Position numbers and translations under genes: made by a program. Below the pieces are notes generated by a model. It was not told where the DNA came from, searched no databases, and saw only the letters and a list, made by a program, of their open reading frames with translations. From the NCBI RefSeq assembly GCF_023195775.1, contig NZ_CP096205.1, positions 3,431,001 through 3,495,000 on the forward strand: a DNA stretch of 64,000 bases, written 5' to 3'. This document shows, piece after piece, positions 63,765 through 64,000 of this stretch. Every line of letters begins with the position of its first letter. Position 1 is the first letter of the stretch. The stretch is from Flavobacterium azooxidireducens (GTDB lineage Bacteria; Bacteroidota; Bacteroidia; Flavobacteriales; Flavobacteriaceae).

Positions 63765-63811
63765 TTTATTTCTGACGTTTTATAAATTTGAAAAAGATTC
63801 ATTAATTCCCA

Positions 63812-64000
63812 CTAAAAAACCATTTTCTCCAAAGCCTCCAACACATACGTGTGCATCACTTCCTTATAATCCAAATGCGTCACCATTCGCAATTTCCCTT
63901 TTCCTAACGAACTAATGGCAATATTTCTTTGCTTCAGTTTTTCAATTACATCTGCATCTGCAATGGTTGGCTTAACCGAAAAAATAACAATATTCGTCTC
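63812..64000 (-). CDS. L-threonine aldolase, C-terminal 62 residues (cut by window end)
   Basis: The minus strand from 64000 reads ETNIVIFSVKPT to LKQRNIAISSLGKGKLRMVTHLDY and ends EALEKMVF before TAG at 63812-63814. The pattern TNIV-F and IR(K)MVTHLD is the C-terminal domain of low-specificity threonine aldolases (PLP fold type I). The active-site Lys and the start lie beyond the window. It would cleave threonine to glycine and acetaldehyde. Confidence 0.8.
   Translation of the reverse strand, partial: ETNIVIFSVKPTIADADVIEKLKQRNIAISSLGKGKLRMVTHLDYKEVMHTYVLEALEKMVF

Overview
The window is AT-rich chromosomal DNA from a member of the Bacteroidota, most likely Flavobacteriaceae and probably Flavobacterium or a close relative. 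The evidence is type IX secretion (T9SS) C-terminal sorting domains on several large secreted proteins, many short lipoprotein signals, TAnnTTTG-type -7 promoter elements with upstream TTG/TTTG, almost no Shine-Dalgarno sequences, and Flavobacterium-like gene content. I see no rRNA, tRNA, CRISPR array, insertion sequence or phage gene.

Layout. 1-337: end of a response-regulator receiver domain. 450-9481: two very large T9SS surface proteins whose last ~180 residues are nearly identical, plus a smaller secreted protein, all on the minus strand. 9675-18525: a pectin-degradation locus made of a T9SS-exported PL1 pectate lyase (minus) and a divergent, tightly packed operon: esterase, DUF4861 lipoprotein, GH105, a PL10-CE8 fusion and a CE12 acetylesterase. 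The shared 508-bp promoter region carries two matching 14-bp palindromes, each placed directly after a -7 box and reading towards its own gene. This is a simple explanation for co-repression by one LacI-type regulator. 18578-23568: SulP anion transporter, DnaQ-like exonuclease, cNMP/CBS/DUF294 regulator and a Pr6Pr membrane protein. 24021-25667: a T9SS protein with DUF4874/DUF4832 behind a promoter with helically phased repeats.

25727-35660 (minus) is a five-gene Pel-like exopolysaccharide operon: PelF glycosyltransferase, PelG exporter, a separate GH114/GH166-type hydrolase, an unrecognised polytopic membrane protein, and a 1308-residue lipoprotein that appears to join a PelA-like deacetylase to a PelB-like TPR plus outer-membrane beta-barrel. 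This is the most interesting protein architecture in the window. 36043-43259 is mostly housekeeping: SF2 helicase, NhaA, VTT-type and DUF3817 membrane proteins, thioesterase, OmpA and a META lipoprotein.

43566-54349 is a second unusual system, an amidoligase cluster. The plus strand has an esterase, an ATP-grasp ligase, a GCS2/YbdK-type carboxylate-amine ligase, a class I glutamine amidotransferase-like protein and a divergent ATP-grasp-like protein. The minus strand, after three small unknown genes and two dispersed palindromic repeats, has a second ATP-grasp ligase, an M17 aminopeptidase and an esterase with a CBM48-like front domain. Together they suggest synthesis, trimming and ester processing of an unknown peptide-like product or peptide tag.

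54566-64000 is largely core genome: gcvT, YebC, an ABC exporter, an alpha/beta hydrolase lipoprotein, a cysteine-synthase-type PLP enzyme, an S9 peptidase, YbaB/EbfC, a small plug-like secreted protein and the C-terminus of a threonine aldolase cut by the window edge. Four families of palindromic or tandem repeats sit in intergenic gaps (410-441 and 3931-3962; 46421-46490; 50354-50516; 63155-63187) and look like dispersed genome repeats.
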